Below the pieces are notes generated by a model, which saw only the letters and a program-made list of their open reading frames with translations, did not search any database and had not been told where the DNA came from. The position numbers and the translations under genes were made by a program. A stretch of 64,000 nucleotides of DNA from Trichostrongylus colubriformis (lineage: Eukaryota; Nematoda; Chromadorea; Rhabditida; Trichostrongylidae), in the NCBI GenBank assembly GCA_963978905.1, contig OZ022256.1:48284001-48348000 (forward strand), read 5' to 3'. Every line of letters begins with the position of its first letter. Positions within the stretch are counted from its first letter, which is position 1. This document shows, piece by piece, positions 1 to 11,212 of the stretch.

Positions 1-1349
1 AATGTTTCCACTTGCACGGAACCTCACCGCGCATTAGACTGAGATAAACAAGAACTCAAGGAGACCACTGAGTTCATGGATGCAGTGCTTCACAAACTTG
101 AACGGTATATTCTCACTGTTAGTTGAGGCCGCCGAGGACCATTTTAGCAAAATGTCGGCGATAGAGCTCTTATCGAACCATGGGGACGATTCACAGGCAG
201 GCTTACCGGGGATAGCCAATTGCGTCGAAGGAACCGTTGTCAGTACAAAGGCGTTCTCAAAAAAGTCTGCTAATACCTCTGCCTTAGCATCATCAGTGAT
301 AGCCCTATCTGAGTTAACAGTCACCAGCGTACCTATTCTATGTTTGTCAGAAAGACTCGTTCTGAGAATAGCATATAATGCTTTTAGACCACCTTTAGGT
401 AGTTTTTTACCCTCTACATACGCATAGTATTTATCCAGCTTCTTTAGCCACTTCCCACTGAAAGATTGAAACTTATTCCAAAAACACCAATTTTGAGAAA
501 CTACAGCCTTTCTCCATAAGTTTTCCCTTACTAGCTCCATTGCCCGCAGGTATTTTGGCAGTTGAAGTCTCTTACTTTGAACTTGCTGCTTAAGTGGTAT
601 GAACAGTTCTATAGCATGGTGTAGTATTGCCAAGAACGTTTCATACTTCCCATTTATGCTATCAACGTTGTTAAAAGAACCCAGCCAGTTAACGCTTCTG
701 AGGTACGCCCTCATCTCATCGAAGTTCGCATTCTTGTAATCTCTACGCCAGACGATTGTCTCCGACAATCCACAAGAAGAAGTAAGACGAAACTTCACAG
801 AGGAGTGGTCGCTGGTGCCTAATGGTAGACCTTTCTGTACTGAGGATACTGCGGAACTGTCACTGCAAAAAAGCAAGTCCAAAAATGAAACACCTCTTGT
901 AGGAAAAGGTACGAGCTGAACAAAACCATGGGTACTAAACATGTGGAGGCCTTAGGAGTTATTCAAGTGAGACTGGGATGCTTCTGGGTCAAACAGCTGA
1001 GGGAGATTGAAGTCACCCGCAACTATGCTAATAGCATTGCATGAACTCAATTCACTAATTGCCTTGCTGAGCTGACCAGTTTTAGACGATGAGCAAGATG
1101 GAGCTCTATAGACCGCAATAATTCTGTATTCTGAAGAATGAAACATTATATCACATGCTAATATTTCGTACGAATCCTTAACCGACTCACAAAATATTAC
1201 ATTTGCCGAATGAGGCCTTCTGACCATGACCGCAACTCCACCGCCTCTTTTTCGCAATCTGTCTGAGAGATAAACCTCATATTGTGTTGCAACCATACCA
1301 AGTAATGGAGCCGTGTCGATTTTAGAGTTCAACCATGTCTCCGACAATA
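1..1349 (-). pseudogene. CR1-like non-LTR retrotransposon: endonuclease and start of RT (broken)
   Basis: Reading leftwards from 1349, the frame shows an apurinic-type endonuclease: SETWL near the start, a RGGGVAVMVR block, a GDFNLP block, then TSDHSSVKF, the SDH catalytic motif of this family. After that comes the linker and the start of the reverse transcriptase (LLEFLF..SLMRGEVP), which runs off the left edge. An in-frame TAA at 949-951 interrupts the endonuclease. A one-base shift near position 45 breaks the RT start. The endonuclease would nick target DNA and the RT would prime from the nick, as in CR1/T1 elements of nematodes (family knowledge). The upstream half of the same reading frame lies at 6194-6760, beyond the foldback element. 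The copy is dead. CR1-type is favoured over RTE because of the long linker and the N-terminal domain at 6309-6710. Confidence 0.85.
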
Positions 1350-2736
1350 TACAATACCGCTCCTAAGTTCTGCTAAATAAACGGGTCGTACACGGTTAAC
1401 ACGTTTTTGACCGACTTTTTGCCATAACTATACCAGTATCGGTCCAATCGTCCTGAAAAACAGACCGATGGCTAGAGCTCGTCAAGACGAATCTCGCTTT
1501 ATAGGAAACTTTCATTTTCCTCTGTCTGATTATCATCATTTTCGAGGAAATGGAAAATTGAGTCTCCGAGGCGGGAGAAAGTACCTGCGGGCATGACGGC
1601 ATCGTAAACTCTCCACTACAGCTGAAAGTTTCAGTTCAGGTATTTAAAACCAAGAAATGTCAATAAATTCGGCAAGAGCATGATTACGTGATCATTTTGA
1701 TCCCACTCATGAATGGTTTTTCTTAATTTCAATGTGAAAGTGGCATTACAGTAAACCCTTTTTTCAAAATTTCCTACTTAGTCAGAAAGGTATTTTTTGT
1801 AAAAAAAATAAGCCATTCGAAATCGATCACTGCTGTTGATGTACTGCGAAGGAACTTTGTCAGACTTCTTCAAGGTAGGTGGATCGAGTGTTATTTGTCT
1901 CAAATCTTTCAAATGCCTTCATTTAACCGGTATTTTCTGCATAAACTTCTTTCTCTGCGCAAAAATGAACTGATTTTGGAAGGTGACTGTAATTATATCT
2001 GGCAAAATGTGAAAGTCTCAACTGTAGTCTCATAGAAGGCAGTTTCAGAACTGTCGCTTCAAGAAAACTCGGTTGAAACAAACGGAAATCTTGGAAAGGT
2101 GAAATTTGGTGATTCGGTGATTCATTTAGAGACATAATATCACACTGTTTACTCCTATTCATTTACCACGTACTGTGCTGGTGAACGATAGATTTATCTC
2201 CAGCCACGGTTAAGTTGTCGCTCAGTTTACGGTCCCTCACCGTTGACCCCTCACTATCGATCTCAGCTGGCCAACAGCCTTGGCTCGGGCCGCATACCTC
2301 TTGAGATACATGACCACTGTAGCGCGACATTTAGCGATTCATATGAGCAAGATTCATTTAATTTCACGGCTGGCTGGTTATTCCCTACCTGAAGTACATG
2401 CCTAAATTAGAATCTTAGATAATTACAGTGTTAAGTGGCCCTCAGGTTCCTCACTGGAATTTGTGTGGGCCAACTTCGCTATTAGACAGCCGTATTAACG
2501 CAAAGGTGCACAGCACACTGCCGGCGTCGCCCACTGAGATTAGTTCAGCGTTTGCAAACAAAGTGCACCTTGAAGGATCCGAACCCTCCGGCTCTCGAAA
2601 TTGCGAGTGTACGAAGTGAAACAACTGCCACTGCACTATTTGATCTACTCATGAAGTGAGTACATTTGCGATTCTTGTGAGAACGGGTGAGGCTGGCTGC
2701 CTTAGCCAGCACTGCGTCGCTATATTGATTGACCTA

Positions 2737-4303
2737 CAGTGCGTTTCATAAGTATAGACGCACCCATGAAAACACCATAACTGAGCTTCGCGGAGGTTGC
2801 TGACAAAATGTCTTGTTTCTATCGGAATCAGCATGCTCAATAACCTTTATAAAGCAACTCATATGCAAAATGAAATTAAACAGGCCATTTTTGAACAATT
2901 GTCTGCTATATGCAGCGTTTCATAAGTATAGACGCACTTGGCAGCTCCAATAATTTTATTGTGAGAACCAGATAAGAAAAACTTTTTAGCAATTGCTCGG
3001 TCCTCTATGACTCATGACAGGTTTGAAAAGGCAATTTGGCATGGTGTCAGCAGCTTATTCACCAGTTTTGGATCAAACTGTTTACAAGCCTGAGCAATCA
3101 CTGCTTCCATACGGTAGAAGTCCTTCTTCGTTGATTTCGCCAGAATGAAACATCCCAGATGTTCTCCATGGGGCTCACATCAGGTGAGCAAGCAAACAAT
3201 TTCCATGGCAGTCATATTTACCTCATTTAACCTTGCCTTTGTAGAGTGGCTCCTGTGGGTGGAACGTTGTCTTGCTAGGAGGTGGAGGCTCCTTCGATGT
3301 TATTCGCCGGAAAAGGTAACAAGTGGGATCCGATTAGGTTCTGATAATCCGACGAGTTCATCCAGTAGGATGCGCATGCTCTCTTGAGCTTTTCCCGTTG
3401 GTGGGATTCTACTCAAACCATAACACTGCATCCACCGAAGATGCGCTTCACTGAAGTACTTCTGCTGCTTGCGAAGATGTGTTCAGCAATAATCATAATC
3501 ATCCGGACCGTTCTAGCTGAGCTTGCACTCGTCGGAAAATACCATCCAAACGTGGTATTTTGACGTAGGAAGATTTGTAGGAAGGCCGCATACCTGCGAC
3601 CAATTTGTGTTCATGTTACGCCTGGCAAAGTGAAGCCGAGCTCCTTCGCGAGGCCCTATGAAATAAGAAGTCGGACTAAAATGGTATTGCACGACATTGC
3701 TGTGTTGTTTGGCTGCCCTCCAGACCACTGCTTTCGAAATGTAAGTCATTAACTGGTCTGGACTCCACCACAGTTGACTGATGAGTTCGATACAAATCGC
3801 CCATCTGACGTTCGTTTCATGGTGTAAACTTTATTAATGTAGTATATATCTTCTCTTGGTTGCATGATAACCGAATCATGTTAAAAATGACAAACAACCC
3901 GCTGTAGAGGGCAGTTAGCAAGAAATTCTACGATGGCCTAAACCTGCCGTGTGCAGGGCGCAAACTGGGGTCTGGCTGGCTCCGAAAGGAAGCGAACTTC
4001 GTGGCATCCACCAATAAGATGCAGAATGGTCGTTAATACTTACTGTTTCATCGATTCGACATTTTTCCTTAATGAAACATCCTGTTTATCAAAATTTCTG
4101 AAGTGCGTCTATACTTATGAAACGATGCACACGATAGCCAAATGCTAGAAAATGGCCGAATTAATTCGAATTGACACAGAAACTACCTTAGATAGGTTAT
4201 CGAGCATGCTTACTCTGATAGAAACAAGACTTTTTGTGAAGAACCTCCACGAAGTCCAGTTATGGTGTTTTCAAGGGTGCGTCTATACTTATGAAACGCA
4301 CTG
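2737..4303 (-). mobile_element. Tc1-like transposon inserted in the left foldback arm
   Basis: Terminal inverted repeats begin CAGTGCGTTTCATAAGTATA at the left and end with the complement at 4303. A second inner copy of the GTATAGACGCAC motif occurs near each end (about 2920 and 4115), so the ends are compound, as in IR/DR-type Tc1 elements. TA is duplicated at 2735-2736 and 4304-4305. The undisturbed right foldback arm reads GACCTATTACACG at the matching spot, which is the exact pre-insertion site. The element is about 1.57 kb, the normal size for Tc1. Confidence 0.9.
3000..3770 (-). pseudogene. Tc1-like transposase remnant (DDE type), multiply broken
   Basis: On the - strand, 3749-3513 reads ...HFARRNMNTNW...VFSDECKLS, which matches the region before and including the second catalytic aspartate of Tc1 transposases (FSDE). 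A stop follows directly. Further on, near 3195-3150, the strand reads ACSPDVSPMENIWDV, the family motif WP..SPDLNPIEN.W that carries the last acidic residue. The tail near 3060 (PKLVNKLL...CQIAF) fits the transposase end. Several stops and shifts separate these blocks, so no enzyme can be made. Confidence 0.75.
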
Positions 4304-4484
4304 TATTACACGTCAACTCAATTCTATACTGTGTCTCGTGGCATTGTAAACAAATCATTGAAACATTCACAACGATCAAAATATTTATTACATTAGACAT
4401 ACAAAATGAAATTTAAAATGGAAAAGTTTAAAACATCTGTTAGTCCCAAAACCACAAATAGCACAATCCTGTGTTTCGTTTCAG

Positions 4485-4658
4485 TGCTTATTTAAATATT
4501 ACAATGTCTTGGAAGATTCAAGCAAGGAGGTATGGAGCAAAGCGAAGGAAGCTCTAAATTCGCGCGTAAGGCGCATTCGAAAAGCTAACAGGAATGGGGA
4601 GGGTGATGGTAGCGGACCAAGCCGTGAAGATGTTTATAATTTAGATATTTATGACTAA
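4485..4658 (+). pseudogene. Possible terminal exon in the foldback loop
   Basis: The loop between the foldback arms holds a 57-codon frame that follows a good nematode 3' splice site (GTTTCGTTTCAG at 4473-4484) and ends at TAA 4656-4658. It encodes a charged tail with blocks SKEVWSKAKEALNSRVRRIR and SREDVYNLDIYD. I do not recognise it. It could be the last exon of the element's own transposase or a piece of captured host gene. No matching 5' exon was found in the loop. Confidence 0.4.
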
Positions 4659-6193
4659 CATTATATTTTTTTGTTTGGTAACACATTGTAGGGATCCACC
4701 TCTTGTCATTTTAAATTTCAGTTTGTATGTCTAATCGTTGTGAATGTTTCAATGATTTGTTTACAATGCCACGAGACACAGTATAGAATTGAGTTGACGT
4801 GTAATAGGTCAATCAATATAGCGACGCAGTGCTGGCTAAGGCAGCCAGCCTCACCCGTTCTCACAAGAATCGCAAATGTACTCACTTCATGAGTAGATCA
4901 AATAGTGCAGTGGCAGTGGTTTCACTTCGTACACTCGTAATTTCGAGAGCCGGAGGGTTCGGATCCTTCAAGGTGCACCTTGTTTGCAAACGCTGAACTA
5001 ATCTCAGTGGGCGACGCCGGCAGTGTGCTGTGCACCTCTGCGTTAATACGGCTGTCTAATAGCGAAGTTGGCCCACACAAATTCCAGTGAGGAACCTGAG
5101 GGCCACTTAACACTGTAATTATCTAAGATTCTAATTTAATTGGCATGTACTTCAGGTAGGGAATAACCAGCCAGCCGTGAAATTGAATGAATCTTGCTCA
5201 TATGAATCGCTAAATGTCGCGCTACAGTGGTCATGTATCTCAAGAGGAATGCGGCCCGAGCCAAGGCTGTTGGCCAGCTGAGATCGATAGTGAGGGGTCA
5301 ACGGTGAGGGACCGTAAACTGAGCGACAACTTAACCGTGGCTGGAGATAAATCTATCGTTCACCAGCACAGTACGTGGTAAATGAATAGGAGTAAACAGT
5401 GTGATATTATGTCTCTAAATGAATCACCGAATCACCAAATTTCACCTTTCCAAGATTTCCGTTTGTTTCAACCGAGTTTTCTTGAAGCGACAGTTCTGAA
5501 ACTGCCTTCTATGAGATACAGTTGAGACTTTCACATTTTGCCAGGTATAATTACAGTCACCTTCCAAAATCAGTTCATTTTTGCGCAGAGAAAGAAGTTT
5601 ATGCAGAAAATACCGATTAAATGAAGGCGTTTGAAAGATTTGAGACAAATAACACTCGATCCACCTACCTTGAAGAAGTCTGACAAAGTTCCTTCGCAGT
5701 ACATCAACAGCAGTGATCGATTTCGAATGGCTTATTTTTTTTACAAAAAATACCTTTCTGACTAAGTAGGAAATTTTGAAAAAAGGGTTTACTGTAGTGC
5801 CACTTTCACATTGAAATTAAGAAAAACCATTCATGAGTGGGATCAAAATGATCACGTAATCATGCTCTTGCCGAATTTATTGACATTTCTTGGTTTTAAA
5901 TACCTGAACTGAAAATTTCAGCTGTAGTGGAGAGTTTACGATGCCGTCATGCCCGCAGGTACTTTCTCCCGCCTCGGAGACTCAATTTTCCATTTCCTCG
6001 AAAATGATGATAATCAGACAGAGGATAATGAAAGTTTCCTATACAGCGAGATTCGTCTTGACGAGCTCTAGCCATCGGTCTGTTTTTCAGGACGATTGGA
6101 CCGATACTGGTATAGTTATGGCAAAAAGTCGGTCAAAAACGTGTTAACCGTGTACGACCCGTTTATTTAGCAGAACTTAGGAGCGGTATTGTA

Positions 6194-6760
6194 ACTAGGT
6201 CGAAGTCTTCCTTACAAATAGATGCAACGAAAGCATCAGCATTTCTAACCAACGAACGGATATTAGATAATAAACACTTTACAGAAAACCGATCAAACCG
6301 CAGATTATTCACAAGTTTTCCGGCTGAGAGTTTCTCAATTTGTCATGAGTAGAACAGACAGTAGGAGCATTAACGGAATTTGGACTATTCCCAGAATTGA
6401 CGGAACCCGAGTTATTTGCTCTGTTTGCTAGACGTGCTTCGCGCAACTGGTCTCTTTCTTCTTTCGACAAAGATGGCCGGAGGAAAACCCCCTCATTAAC
6501 GAAAGAGCGCAGGCGCGGAGCTCGCCTGACCGCTACCTTTTGAAATCTAGATGCAGGCAGGACAACTTTAATGAGACGAGGCCGGTCGGGATTAGGCCGG
6601 CCCATGCGGTAAACCGTGACAGGTGCACATTCAATTTCTAAATGATTTAGCACCGAGTTAACTGACTGAAAATCGTGATTTGCCCTATCAATAGATGAAG
6701 TAGATATCAACTCCAGTAAGCCAGCAATAACAACAATAGTACCCTAATTTTTAGAAGTGT
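6194..6760 (-). pseudogene. CR1-like retrotransposon: N-terminal part of the same copy
   Basis: On the - strand a frame runs from a lead-in reading IVVIAGLLELISTSS, through RMGRPNPDRPRLIKVVLP and VRRAPRLR, blocks typical of the N-terminal domain of nematode CR1 polyproteins or ORF1 products, to a Ser/Asn-rich linker. Between 6308 and 6194 the strand continues with RFDRFSVKCLLSNIRSLV and KEDFDLV, the usual run-up to the endonuclease SETWL at the other side of the foldback. A stop (QPENL*) near 6309 separates the two parts. Further upstream, 7071-6820 has an open frame that may be the 5' end, but I cannot prove it. Confidence 0.75.
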
Positions 6761-6989
6761 CTCGATGTAACTATCGTAGAGCAATAGGACAACGTTTTCT
6801 TTTTTCCTCAGTGTTGCTTCTAAAATGCTTCCTGCTCAATCCTTTTACTATTCTGTATTTGTATTCTTCTTAACATTGATAATGCTTGGTTTTGTGAAAA
6901 GTCGCTACAATCTGTTTTTGTTACGTGTATTTTTATGTAAGCAAAATTTGAATTTGAAAATTCTTTCGAATTCTTCGCATCTTTAGATA

Positions 6990-7185
6990 GAACTGATGGG
7001 GAACTGATGTGCGTCATTGTATCAAGGCTGTTCAAACGGCCACTCAGCCACGTGAGTGGGGTGATCGCCATGCTGAACCCGTTCCAAATTGGTCTGATAC
7101 CATTGTGAACTGATCAGTTCGCAATAGAGTCAGCAAGGAAGTGGTTGCACGCAGTGACCCATTCCGATAGTCCTGGCCTGCACCC
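6990..7185. repeat. Dispersed repeat, copy 1 (possibly tRNA-derived)
   Basis: This stretch shares a series of blocks with 12178-12350: GAACTGATGGGGAAC at the start, CCACGTGA, ACCCGTT, TTGTGAA-TGA, a TTGC block and GACCCA-TCCGA near the end. The - strand contains GTGGCTGAGTGGCCG, which resembles a pol III A box, so a SINE origin is possible. Similarity between the copies is patchy. Confidence 0.35.
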
Positions 7186-8140
7186 ATAGATGATGCATCA
7201 TTAGAAGGCTCATCAATCTCGACATCTTGATCCTTTCCAATATTCTCACAGGGGCCTTCTAAGATTTTTTTATTGTCTTATAGTGAAGCCTTACGTACAA
7301 AGATGACGCAGAGGAGCTGTTGCCCGTGATATTAGCAACTGCTGTTTCGCACCTCTTTCATGACGTCAAGCCCACCGTTTACCACGCATTTTTCGTTCTC
7401 TTGCTGCTGCCTCGTCTATCATAAATTTTCCACACCATTAGTCAGCCATGTAATCGTCTATCACATTTTACCCAGACGTACCATCAGCCAGTCCTGCACG
7501 TACGTGCCGCCTTGCGAAGTGTCGATCCATGTGACTTTTGTAATTTAAAAATCCAACTTACTTTTTTAACTAAGCTGATTGGCGTTTTGTTGAGATTCTT
7601 CGAGGTTTTCAATATGCATCACTGCTAATATGTGAATGTGTCAAGCAAAATGATTCAATTTTTTACGACACATCACCGATCAATGGCGCCACAAAAATCC
7701 GAGTTCGTCAACATACAACACCTCAATTCTATGACGTTTCAAACACGGGCGATTGTGGAGGTTGAAAGGGGGTCGTATTCGGGTCCCCGTCTTGGGAGAT
7801 CATACTGAGGCGGTCATTTTCTTTGACACCTCCATGTCCCCTGATGGCAGTACTTATTGGCGAATGATGAAAACATCAGGAATGTTCGGAGGATTTGTAC
7901 TTGAAAGATATCTCGCCTAAAGCCATAAAAAAACGAAGCAAAATTGTACTTTCTACGTACATAGATTTTACGCACTCATATGTAGCTACGGAGTAAAGGC
8001 TTCAAACATTAAGGATCAAAAAGTCGAGGGCGCGATTCGTACACGAGAATTTGATTGGCTGTTCCCCTACACAAATTCTCACCCCTCATGCTAAGCTTTG
8101 TGCAGGAAATAAAGGACTCTTGATGAGAAATGCCTTGTGT
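7186..8140. other. No gene seen; weak G-run repeat trace
   Basis: No exon with convincing splice sites or family motif is visible. At 7765-7850 there is a decayed match to the twin G-run repeat found at 49920 and 53143 (AGGGGGTCGTA, then a CATTTTC..GACACCT block). Confidence 0.5.
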
Positions 8141-8335
8141 AAACCTTATTGTGGACATTCTCGGGATCGTGAGCGGAATTGAAAGGATATTCAAGGAACA
8201 GGGCTGGTATTATTTGAGAGACAACGCTTATATCACATGTCAAGGGACGCGTTATGTGGAGAAAGTCAGTTATAATATAGGGCTTAGAAACCGACATTTC
8301 ATGAACCGCTCCCGAGAATGTCCACAATAAGGTTT
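8141..8335. repeat. MITE-like inverted repeat element
   Basis: The ends are inverted copies of about 34 bp, starting AAACCTTATTGTGGACATTC and closing with the complement at 8335; the copies differ by a small gap (GGGATCGTGAGCGG against GGGAGCGG). About 125 bp lie between. No clear target duplication is seen. Overlapping short frames on both strands are by-products of the inverted repeat. Confidence 0.65.
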
Positions 8336-8830
8336 GAGAGAAACCGTTTCTCTTCGAAAATGCATTTTAAGGAAAGCCTGCCGTCGCGATAGGGTAATCC
8401 TACGATGGAAATTATAGCGGATTTTATAATTTTCAGCACTAGGGTAATATCGAAGCACGACGTTTTCGTGCACGATTCGTGTTTGTGGAAGTGGGTCCTT
8501 ATGTTCGAATCGTCATTCTGAACTTGCTCATTTGATAAGTGGTTATTATCGCGATTCCTGTAACGATATCTGCTGTACTGGAAAAACCGCACTTTAGTTT
8601 CATACTGTTCTCTGATTGTCAGTCGTTTGCACGGATCTTCACACTGGCTCTTCAAGTGGCTTACGTATCCTCTTTTTACATATGTGCCTTTCCTTTTTCG
8701 AAGATTCGTATCTAGTCGTCTGAGGTCATCGTCGGCTCAATCAGTCTACTCTACCCAAACCCTTTAGTTCAGACTTTGATGTTTTGATTTTTGATAGCTG
8801 CTAATTTTCGCCGCAGTACGTAATGCGAAA

Positions 8831-8934
8831 GTTGTATAAGGATGCTGACAATGAGTTATGGGCAAAACCATTGCCAGATGAGACTCGAACGCGACTCTAT
8901 GCTTTTACCAATGACTCAGCATCCTTGTAACAAC
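8831..8934. repeat. Small TIR element with pol III B-box-like core, copy 1
   Basis: Ends are inverted: GTTGTATAAGGATGCTGA at the left, and the complement of GTTGTTACAAGGATGCTGA at the right. The - strand of the core contains GCGTTCGAGTCTCATC, a good B-box match. The same ends and a fuller tRNA-like core occur at 23643-23857. Confidence 0.6.
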
Positions 8935-8965
8935 CTTCGTATAGTATTTTACTATCCAAGTATTA

Positions 8966-9618
8966 GGTTGTAAGGAAATTCTTTTGTTTTTAAAAACGTG
9001 CTTTTTTCCCCCAAACTACTTTCCAGCAATTTCTTCTGTACATATACATGTGGTACAAGCACACGCATCTATAGGTATTGTCTTTCATTTCCCGGATAAC
9101 CCTTTTCGGTAAAATAAACATAATAAAGGTCAATGTCATCTTCACTATCGAAAGTTTTTCTTTGAATGGCGTTAGATAGGGAAAGGAAAAGATGATAGTC
9201 CGATGGAGCAAGATCAGGGCTATAAGATGGGGCAGCTCTTCCCATTCAAGCTCGAGAATTTTTTGGCAAGTCACTTTTTCAATATGAGGGAAGGCTCGCC
9301 TAAAAATTGACTCGCCAAAAAATTCTCGTGCTTGAATGGGAAGTGCTGCCCCATCCCCCTTATAGCTCTGATCTTGCTCCATCGGATTATCATCTTTTCC
9401 TTTCCCTATCTAACGCCATTCAAAAAAAGCCTTTAATAATGAAGATGACGTTGACCTTTGATATGTTTATTTTGCCGAAAAAGGTTAAGAGGAGATGAAG
9501 GGCAATAATACCTATAGATGCGTGTGAACTTGTACTACATGTATTTGCAGAGAAGAAATTGCTGGGTTTGGAGGAAAAAAGCACGCTTTTAAAAAACGAA
9601 AGAACTTTCCCTACAACC
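8966..9618. mobile_element. Palindromic mariner remnant (two 3' halves head to head)
   Basis: The left arm on the - strand and the right arm on the + strand both encode the C-terminal end of a mariner transposase: KILELEWE.LPH from the left arm, KILVLEWEVLPHPPYSSDLA and PSDYHLF from the right. That is the third catalytic aspartate region of the DD34D family. The left copy is frame-shifted after LPH. Arms join around 9275-9307. Both outer ends carry the same terminal repeat (GGTTGTA-GGAAA-TTCTTT), next to TA at 8964-8965. The N-terminal half is absent, so the element cannot move by itself. Confidence 0.8.
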
Positions 9619-10340
9619 TGATAATATGTCGATCGGGCGGAGTGTGTAGTGGCAAGTGGCGCATACTCCTACTTTTGTGCCGCTGGGATCAAATTTCGCT
9701 TCAAACCTCAGGCTAACCAACCCTACTATCACTACGGGGTGAGTGAATTCGTGCGAGATCTTTTCGAAGAATAAAAACGCTGACTTGTCTATCGGTTGGC
9801 CCGCAAGTCACTGTATGTATAGTCCAAATCGCATTCAACTACCACCGTGATTCCGACTGGAACTATGTGGACTGCGCATCCCAAGAGGGGATCAATCATT
9901 ACATCAAAAACTCTATCCTTTATTCCCTATATCTCGATCAACTCACTACCCTTTTAATCAGTGATAAGGCGCTTTCCCTACAACCTAATATCTTGTCGAT
10001 CGGGCGGATTGTGTAGTGGCAAGTGGCGCATACTCCTACTTTTGTGCCGATGGGATCAAATTTCGCTTCAAAGCCTCAGGCTAACCAACCCTACTATCTC
10101 TGCGGGGTGAGTGAATTCGTGCAAGATCTTTTCGAAGAATAAAAACGCTGACTTGTCTATCGGTTGGCCCGCAAGTCACTGTATGTATAGTCCAAATCGC
10201 ATTCAACTACCACCGTGATTCCGACTGGAACTGTATGTAGACTGCGCATCCCAAGAGGGGATCAATCATTACATCAAAAACTCTATCCTTTATTCCCTAT
10301 ATCTCGATCAACTCACTACCCTTTTAATCAGTGATAAGGC
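9605..10340. repeat. 367 bp tandem duplication
   Basis: Copy 1 is 9605-9971 and copy 2 is 9972-10340, nearly identical. Each begins with CTTTCCCTACAACCT, which in copy 1 is the last part of the mariner terminal repeat, so the duplication happened after the mariner arrived. Each unit holds a tRNA-like stretch (GTAGTGGCAAGTGGCGCATA, then GGGATCAAATTTCG) suggesting a tRNA-derived repeat inside it. No coding sequence is evident. Confidence 0.85.
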
Positions 10341-10811
10341 CCGCCATAGCTTATATATTAATAATAGGTATAATTGGGTATAATAAATCTGCCTCGTTGC
10401 CAATAAATCCTGATTCGTTATCTCAGCTGGTCTGATTACGACTTGCTTATTACTATTAGCTACTTTATTGGATAGATAGACACGCAAGCAGTAAGACATC
10501 TGCTGACCAACGTATGAAGTAAGTAATTTATGTAACAGCTTTAATTTGTTGAGTTTACCCACTCAATGCTCCTATGAATTGACAGACACTTCCCTAAATA
10601 AACCCTATGTTCAGCTAGCTTGTAAAAAGCTTCGCTGTAATATGTTTACTCAGCATATCGACAGCCACTTATCAAAGGGTGCCAGTCACTGTTTGAGCAG
10701 TTTGCAGCAGCTTATGCATTCATGTGTTCAACATGTGATTTTTACATACTGGCTAAAATGCCTTGACCCTCTTCGGAATCTTCGAAGTGCCAGGACGAGC
10801 GCCATGCGCAA
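10341..10811. other. No feature seen
   Basis: Mixed-composition sequence with an open frame of 130 codons on the + strand that ends inside the next MITE; no domain or splice support. Confidence 0.5.
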
Positions 10812-10947
10812 AGACCGCCGTCAGACTTCGCGATTATTGGGATTCTGGGATTTTTCGGTGTCGCGGCTTCGCACGCTAAGTTGCGGCAGTACAAGATTTC
10901 AAGGTCAAAAGCGCGTCACCGCAAAATCGCGAAGCTGACAGCGGTCT
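10812..10947. repeat. MITE family B (GCGATTTTGCGGTGTCGC), copy 1
   Basis: Ends are inverted copies of AGACCGC-GTCAG--TTCGCGATT. The inner part repeats the GCGGTGTCGC theme. Related copies are at 11094-11212, 39485-39591 and 56577-56697. Confidence 0.6.
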
Positions 10948-11093
10948 AGCGGATGTTTTGTCGAGGCTCTGACTCGTTGTTTCTGACCATGTACAGGAGC
11001 TATCTGAACAGTAGATCGCAGCCCTTCTTGAGGTCGTTTCCAGAACCATCTAGCACACGCAGGGTATACCTGCGATAGATCTCATCCTGAATG

Positions 11094-11212
11094 AGCGATT
11101 TTGCGGTGTCGCACCTCCGTACATGAGGCTGCAAAATCTCAGGGTCGTGGAATTGGAGGCACGACACCGCAAAATGGCAAAATCGTGAATGATGACCGCA
11201 GCTTTAAAATTG
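11094..11212. repeat. MITE family B, copy 2
   Basis: GCGATTTTGCGGTGTCGCAC at the left faces CGACACCGCAAAATGGCAAA and ATGACCGCAG at the right. The right end is longer than the left, so the left end may be truncated. Confidence 0.55.

Larger units (their letters stand above)
1352..6191. mobile_element. Foldback DNA transposon with ~1.5 kb inverted arms, TA target duplication
   Basis: The two ends are inverted copies starting CAATACCGCTCC. The left arm occupies 1352-2734 and continues at 4306-4420 after an inserted Tc1. The right arm occupies 4707-6191. Arms match almost base for base over about 1.48 kb, with a small ~17 bp indel near 4375. The loop is about 286 bp. TA stands on both sides (1350-1351 and 6192-6193), and removing the element plus one TA rejoins the CR1 endonuclease frame, so the boundaries are firm. 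TA duplication places it with the Tc1/mariner group; long inverted arms recall Tc4/Tc5 foldbacks of C. elegans, but those duplicate TNA. The arms hold mirrored short frames (for example 1396-1602 and 5941-6147) without recognised domains. Confidence 0.88.

Noticed and set aside
1396..1602. Independent gene in the foldback arm
   Set aside because: The same frame is mirrored at 5941-6147 as part of the inverted arm; nothing identifies it as a separate gene.
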